Positions 63,350-64,000 of a stretch of 64,000 nt of DNA are shown piece by piece (the stretch's first letter is position 1; each line of letters starts with the position of its first letter). Source of the stretch: Thalassospira alkalitolerans (GTDB lineage Bacteria; Pseudomonadota; Alphaproteobacteria; Rhodospirillales; Thalassospiraceae); assembly GCF_002115745.1 (NCBI RefSeq), contig NZ_JFKB01000006.1:186001-250000 (forward strand), in the 5' to 3' direction. The notes under the pieces were generated by a model. The model was not told where the DNA came from, made no database searches, and saw only the letters and a list, made by a program, of their open reading frames with translations. The translations under genes were made by a program, and so were the position numbers.

Positions 63350-64000
63350 ATGTTGATAGCGCAATTGAGCGACACCCATTACCTGACGGACGGACGCAAA
63401 CTTGGCGGGGAATTTGACACCGGCAAAGCATTTGACGCGCTGATTGACAGCATTAAACGCCAACCTGTTCAGCCGGATCTGATCCTGTTTTCAGGGGATT
63501 TGGGCGAACGCGCCACAGCGGCGGAATATGCAGATCTTGGCCGGGCATTGCGACAATTTGGCATCCCGGTGCGCGCGGTACCGGGCAATCATGATGCCCG
63601 CGGACCGATGCTTGCCGAACTTCCCGATATGGTTAAATCCACACAATCGGGGCATTTATGCCTGCTTGAAACGGGGTTTGACCTTGCAATCATTGGTCTG
63701 GATACAAGCGTCGAAGGCCAACCGCATGGTGCGCTCTGCGCGCAGCGGCTTGGCTGGCTGGAACAGACATTAAAAGATTTGGGCGACATCCCGGTGTTGA
63801 TCTTTATGCACCACCCGCCAATCAAAACCGGCCTTCAGGCGATGGATGACATGGGATTGATCGAAGGCCGCGCAGAACTCAGAGAAATTCTGGCCCAACA
63901 TGGCAAGATCCAAGCCATTCTGTGCGGGCATATGCACCGAACAATACAGGGCTGTTTTGCGGGAATTTCCGTTCGGGTTGCCCCGTCGTCATCCCACCAG
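63350..64000 (+). CDS. Metallophosphoesterase (GpdQ/CpdA type), cut by the window end
   Basis: 217 residues present, 3' end missing. Class III phosphodiesterase motifs in order: QLSDTH (Asp/His), FSGDLGE, PGNHDAR, MHHPP and CGHMHR. Relatives are GpdQ (glycerophosphodiesterase) and CpdA (cAMP phosphodiesterase). Divergence from a Ugp-like importer with a DeoR regulator and a phosphatase favours a glycerophosphodiester substrate. Confidence 0.85.
   Translation, partial: MLIAQLSDTHYLTDGRKLGGEFDTGKAFDALIDSIKRQPVQPDLILFSGDLGERATAAEYADLGRALRQFGIPVRAVPGNHDARGPMLAELPDMVKSTQSGHLCLLETGFDLAIIGLDTSVEGQPHGALCAQRLGWLEQTLKDLGDIPVLIFMHHPPIKTGLQAMDDMGLIEGRAELREILAQHGKIQAILCGHMHRTIQGCFAGISVRVAPSSSHQ

Overview
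The window looks like chromosomal DNA of a free-living, probably marine, alphaproteobacterium. Gene content and style resemble the order Rhodospirillales, and Thalassospira is my best guess (inference, no search was run). The supporting markers are an EipB/DUF1849 envelope protein, HdaA, small aa3-type oxidase subunit IV proteins, a SAM-II riboswitch, and the neighbourhood aspS / ppk-ppx / rnd / hdaA-perM-DUF2066 / purMN / ndk / pepA-holC. I see no rRNA, tRNA, CRISPR array, prophage or intact transposase.

Layout. 1-3.9 kb: an ArsR-type regulator with the two cysteines of persulfide sensors, a SPOR lipoprotein plus EipB pair, and a choloylglycine-hydrolase-family enzyme. 4-10.4 kb: aspS, a SixA-like phosphatase, and ppk-ppx for polyphosphate. 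10.5-16.7 kb: accessory genes (a small repeat protein, a DUF1835 protein, a LysR/NmrA divergent pair, an autotransporter). 16.7-21 kb: rnd, a 267-bp nested inverted-repeat element, and an operon of a retropepsin-like protease (rimB), RimK and an M14-type deacylase. 21-26.2 kb: hdaA, perM and DUF2066, divergent from purMN. 26.3-32 kb: a coiled-coil lipoprotein, two tiny oxidase subunit IV paralogues around a P-loop kinase with an attenuator-like leader, and a chemoreceptor. 32-42 kb: ndk, an ABC-F protein, a diguanylate cyclase, a VOC protein, an acetyltransferase and a large DUF2339 membrane protein. 42.2-44.7 kb: metNIQ behind a SAM-II riboswitch.

44.9-52.4 kb is the most unusual part. A three-gene operon encodes an animal-type, calcium-dependent protein-arginine deiminase (PAD) with all four catalytic residues. 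It is flanked by two unrecognised cytosolic-looking proteins. Beyond the core genes holC and pepA, a second two-gene operon encodes a small helical protein and a HopA1-like protein.

52.5-64 kb: nnrS behind an FNR/NnrR-type box, an acetyltransferase, a complete AmmeMemoRadiSam set (AmrS divergent from a Memo-AMMECR1 fusion), and a Ugp-like ABC importer. The importer sits with a DeoR regulator, an inositol-monophosphatase-type phosphatase and a divergent metallophosphoesterase cut by the window end. That last group reads as a locus for uptake and breakdown of phosphorylated glycerol or similar compounds.
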